Shown: positions 60,000-64,000 of the stretch, one piece after another | Numbering within the stretch: position 1 is the stretch's first letter | Layout of the letters: the number at the start of each line of letters is the position of its first letter | NCBI GenBank assembly: GCA_001566295.1 | Contig: KQ964250.1 | Location: 1,240,001 to 1,304,000 of the forward strand | Direction: 5' to 3' | Source of the DNA: Microdochium bolleyi | Taxonomy: Eukaryota; Ascomycota; Sordariomycetes; Xylariales; Microdochiaceae | DNA length: 64,000 nucleotides | The notes under the pieces: model-generated | Databases searched by the model: none | Told to the model about the DNA's origin: nothing | What the model saw: only the letters and a program-made list of their open reading frames with translations | Program-made: the position numbers and the translations under genes

Positions 60000-60981
60000 A
60001 TGGGCACCCATGATAGAAGGGGAGCTGCCATTGTGCTCTTCGACGACGATATGATTTGATTGTGAGACTTTATGATTACGGGCAGGGCATGGCGCTGGCG
60101 CAATGGCGAATTGGTAGCATATGATGCATTTGGCGCAGACTGCCTAGAACATTGAAGCATGCTACATAGAGAGCAAAGAGATCTGTTTTTGACATATCTG
60201 ACGAGGTCGTGCGCGGAACGGCATGCGGGACTGGTGGTGGCGTCTGCACAGTTCCAAGCGAGTGAACAATGGGCTCGGCGTCGCCGATTCTTGTTGTTGG
60301 GGTGGTGTGAAATGCCTCAGCACTGATGTGAGTGTGAGGCATATTGCATCTCGACGGCATCGTGTCCTGACAACGGAACGATCCGGCTTGGGAGCAGTAA
60401 GTAGCGCGTGATTCAGCCTTGTGCGCAGTAACCATGTACTCGGGTCAGCTTCGCCCCGGCCTGGGTTGCTTGTCGGGAATACGACGAATACGTTGCGAGC
60501 CGGTGGGACCCCGCTGCGGCAGATCGCTTGAGCGGGAAGCCAATCACGGCCTGAGCTGGTCCCGGACAGGAAATCCTTGACAAGGGCTTGGTCCCACTTA
60601 TCTCGAGAGCTGAAATATTGTGGAATGGAAGCTTGCGGGATGACGACGCATCTTCACTGGTTTGGGAGGAGGGGAGGCTCGCTTGGCTTGGGCTGCGATA
60701 TGTGCCGTTCTTGAAGGAAGTCTTGGGGTTTGTGACTTGTGGGAGAGAGCTGGGAAGGAGTATAAGAACTCGTGCCCATCCTCTTCACTACCTTACGTAC
60801 TCAACAACTCCGGCTTTACATCACACACAAATATCGCTCTCTGATCTGCGCTTGTTGAAAGCCACCACCCACTCTCTAGAGACGTCTCAAGGACAACGAC
60901 AAGTCTCCAGTGAACATTAATCACCGACGCCCTTATTACCATTCTCTCACAAGACAACACACACACACACACACACACATC
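60000..60981. other. Intergenic region and promoter of the YbjQ-family gene
   Basis: About 980 bp. A TATAAG at 60761-60766 is the probable promoter of the next gene, and no ATG occurs between about 60790 and its start codon at 60982. No gene is seen in the remainder. Confidence 0.5.
60957..60979 (+). repeat. (AC)11 microsatellite in the leader of the YbjQ-family gene
   Basis: An uninterrupted AC dinucleotide run of 23 nt that ends 2 nt before the ATG. Length changes would move the leader length without affecting the frame. Confidence 0.9.
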
Positions 60982-61651
60982 ATGACCGGCCCATCCTCGG
61001 ACAAGCACCACGCCAGCCCGGCCGCGATCCCGCCCGAGCTGTCGGACCTGCACTGCTACACCGAGACGGACGGGGTCATCACGACGACCATGTTCGACCT
61101 GCCGGGCTACCGGGTCGTCAAGGTCCTGGGCACTGTGTACGGGCTCACCGTGCGCTCGCGCAACTGGGCCGCGGGCCTGGGGATGGTCTTGAAGAGTGTC
61201 GTCGGCGGGGAGCTGCGGTGGTATACGAATCTTGTAGGTCTCCCTCTCTCTCTTTCCTCACCCGCGGCACACTTTCTTTCCGTTGTTTGGTCAGTGCCTG
61301 AGCTGCTTTTTTCTCTCTCATGTTTGCCCATGTATTAGCACATTGGCACGGAGGAATGGGGGAATGGGGTTGGGGAATATCACAGAGGGAGGCATTCGCC
61401 CTTCCAGATTTATTTAATTCCTGACCGGCTGACTGAGAAACACAAAACAGCTCTACTCGGCCCGCAACGACGCCATCAGCCGCGTCGTCGACGAGACGAA
61501 AGCCCGCGGCGGCAACGCTGTGATATGCCTGCGCTTCGAGTCCGGGGACATGGGCGGGTTCGCGCAGTCGTGCGCGTACGGCACCGCCGCGGTCGTGGAG
61601 AAGATCGACGACGCGGTGCAGACGCCGACGCAGCTCGCTGGTGGTGCGTAG
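60982..61651 (+). CDS. YbjQ/UPF0145 (DUF74) family protein, 150 aa
   Basis: Two exons: 60982-61233 and 61451-61651, with a 217-nt phase-0 intron (donor GTAGGT, acceptor AACAG), the longest intron in the window. The protein matches the YbjQ family end to end: VITTTMFDLPGYRVVKVLGTVYGLTVRSRNW, then SVVGGELRWYTNLLYSARNDAI (abridged), AISRVVDETKARGGNAVICLRFES and QSCAYGTAAVVEKI. The family is widespread in bacteria and present in many fungi as a small homo-oligomeric protein; it is often labelled a putative heavy-metal-binding domain, but no function is established. No cysteine cluster for metal is evident here. There are no signal peptide and no membrane segment, so it is probably cytosolic. It stands alone with no functional neighbour. 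Confidence 0.92.
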
Positions 61652-64000
61652 CGCAGGGCAATTAGGCTCCCAGGGGTTGCAGGGAGGCCGGGGTGGGGTT
61701 GTTGAGTGGTTCGGGGAGACTGGGTCTCTTAGACCATTATACACCACGATTCGATGAGTATTGCGGATTTTTTTCGAATGGGTCTTTTTGGACATGAGAC
61801 AATGTGCAGAGTGACGAGGGCCGCCGGCTGGCATTTACATGCTGTATCTCAAGGGACTTCGATCTTCTTTTCCTTTCACCCAAGCCGTTGGGAACCTCAG
61901 CATCAGAGTACTGTAGTAGTCGACGAGTCTTTTCTACTTCTTTTTTTTTCCTTTTCTTTTCTGAGCGAGGCCATAGATCTATTTTACCTAGTGATACCAA
62001 TATACCGACTAGCCAACATTATAGAAGAAGAGTTAGACTCCTTGGGGTGTGTTTACATGCTGTAGGTTCAGAGGATGGCTGGTAGAGTTGGCAGAAAGAG
62101 CACATCCATCCATCCGATGCTGGGAGATCATGATACTGTTCTCGAGCAAGAACCTCTGAGTAGACAAGCTATCAAGACACTGGGGAACGAGTCTCTGGCG
62201 TCGGATGCCATGCACTCTTGTCCATCGCAGGGGCTGCGCAGGGTGTGTGTTTGTGGATTTCAAAACCTCGCCAGTCGACTTTCGTGAATACGGGTGTAGG
62301 AGGCTCTCCTGCTCTTCACCATTTCTCTTGGTCTCCTAATCGCCGCTCGATACTCTCACAGCTATTATCGCTGCTACAAGATGAACCCCGCATGCAACAG
62401 GCGGTGTGTTGAGATCGGCTTCGGGTTCAGGGGTGGCAAACCCGATGAACCAAGCATGTTGGGTTTCTGCTAGCGGACAATTACCCCCCGGATGGGCCAT
62501 AGTGGGCATGTCGTGCTTCGGGCGGTGGAATCCAGATCAGCCAGCGGCCAAGTCCATACTGCCTGCGACGCTCTCTCGCTTCGTAGGTCCCGTTTCTCGT
62601 CGTTGAAAGACTGATATGCAACAGCCCATGCATGTACAGCACGTCCTTAACTGGAGAGAAGAGGTCATGTTCTGAGGTTTCCAGCTTCTCACTGCCCACA
62701 CGAGCTGGCCCAGACGTCAGAAAGTCGGGAACTGGCCGAGAACAGCCTTATTCAGGCTGTGCAGTTTTGGCTGCACCCGCTCTGGACTATCGCCTGGCTG
62801 CAGGGACGCGAGAAGATTCGAGAACATCATGGATAGAAACCTTCGATGCAATCCAAATTCAACAAAACGTAGAGCTTGGAGTATTCCCGAGGAGCCACCG
62901 GTCGAGAGTTCTAGAAGTTGAGATGCACAGAGTCGTGGATGCCTGAAGGTACAGCTGTGGTAAAGCACCTGTCTACTGCAGGATCGAGTCGTTGGCAATC
63001 ATCTGCTAGGGAGGCTGTGCCGGACTCCGCTGCCTTGCATAAATCAAGCCTCTCGGTAGTTCGACACCAGCAAAAGCCTCCTGTTCGTCGACTGGCCATT
63101 TCTCAAAACCAGTCCACCCAGCTACTTAAGGTTTTCGCTATCTCTACTGACAACGTTGAGAAATGGGGGCTGGGCGGCACAGCCAACAGGGGTTCCCCAG
63201 AATCCATGTCGAGGAACAACGTGTACCACCAGCTTTGTAACGGGAAATGCCGCCGCTGCGTCCATTTTCCACCAGGCATTCAATGCCAATTAAAACGCAT
63301 GCTCGTCCACCACAGGACTCGTCGCCCTAACGAGGTTACAGTGCGGTCGCGAAGCGAAGCCAGTTGCAGCCATCGCTTAAAAATGGGCTGCCACCCATAA
63401 ATTGTGGCGCTTGCATGAAACCACAGATTGGACACTTGCGTTATGAATGCGCGGGAGCACTGTCGCATCAAGGCGTGTACCAGCACGTTTGCGTTCTGTG
63501 GAGGTCCCAAAACCTCGCAAATAGCAAGCTCTTGCGCTGTTTGCACTTCTCAAGAGCGCAATGTTTGGAAGGCGATGAAAGCTTGTCAAACAGAATACCA
63601 CCTCTGCCGAGAGTCAAAGCCAGGGCCAGCACGCAAGCTCCGGGGTCCCACATCGAGCCAAGACTCCGAATGCTTGGAGGATTCTTGCCTGGCCTCGCAG
63701 AACCGGGGGCCCGGGCACAGGGGTTTGTTAGCAAGCGAAAGCCGAGGGCAGGATGCGGGTGCCCATGGGTCCTTCCGGTAGATCCTGCCTGATTTCTCTT
63801 GGCAAGAAGAATTTGATGGTCCTTGGTGTAGTCCCAACACTGATGCCAGCATGAGGCGGCTTGACGGGGTTTGCGAAAGGAATAAGTCAGGCTCGGTGTG
63901 CATCGCATTGAATCTGACCGTGCGCGGCTATATTGCGAGTCTAGAGCTGGCACGCACCCACCTGGAGGGGCAAGCTATTGTGTTAGAGTCGGCTGTGGAT
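61652..64000. other. Intergenic region to the right edge, no gene seen
   Basis: 2.35 kb. A pyrimidine run (TTCTTTTTTTTTCCTTTTC-type) lies near 61938-61962 in the 3' region of the YbjQ gene. Frames up to 161 codons near 62918-63953 overlap on both strands and are Cys/Arg/Pro-rich with no domain. Confidence 0.5.

Overview
The window is nuclear DNA from a filamentous ascomycete (Pezizomycotina). The evidence is that genes carry short GT-AG introns (about 50-220 nt) with CTAAC-type branch sites, lie on both strands without operons, and encode eukaryotic housekeeping proteins (cullin-3, CDC25, Utp20, Pol5, a proteasome alpha subunit, mitochondrial Zim17). The cullin, CDC25 and BTB proteins look Sordariomycete-like, but I cannot name a genus. 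Where needed I rebuilt gene models by joining exons at splice sites visible in the sequence.

Layout: The left edge cuts a DapA-family aldolase gene (minus strand). After a 4.7-kb gap come a TATA-driven gene for an 870-aa protein with RRM-like segments (+), a chromodomain protein (-), a presequence-bearing hemerythrin/HHE-like protein (+), and a small secreted protein with a zinc-peptidase-like His/Asp/His pattern (-). Next are a tRNA-Thr(AGT), a secreted CBM9-like protein (+), proteasome subunit alpha-3 (+), a BTB-domain protein (-) and POL5 (+). From 23.9 to 38.0 kb, about 14 kb, I find no convincing gene. CDC25 (+) follows, behind a leader with short upstream ORFs. Then come a four-exon multipass membrane protein (-), a divergent DRN1 (-)/UTP20 (+) pair, a divergent ZIM17 (-)/CUL3 (+) pair and a small YbjQ-family gene (+). 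The last 2.3 kb shows no gene.

How the genes relate: POL5 and UTP20 act in nucleolar ribosome production and DRN1 in intron-lariat/spliceosome turnover. CUL3 and BTB proteins can form ubiquitin ligases that feed the proteasome, but this BTB protein has a basic/acidic nuclear-type middle region and its partnership with CUL3 is only a guess. No biosynthetic cluster, intact transposon, CRISPR array or rRNA gene was seen. The main unusual points are an HHE protein lacking two expected histidine ligands, a secreted mini-protein with a 6-nt first exon, a long gene-free and strand-skewed interval, a tRNA with an atypical A box, and uORFs before CDC25.
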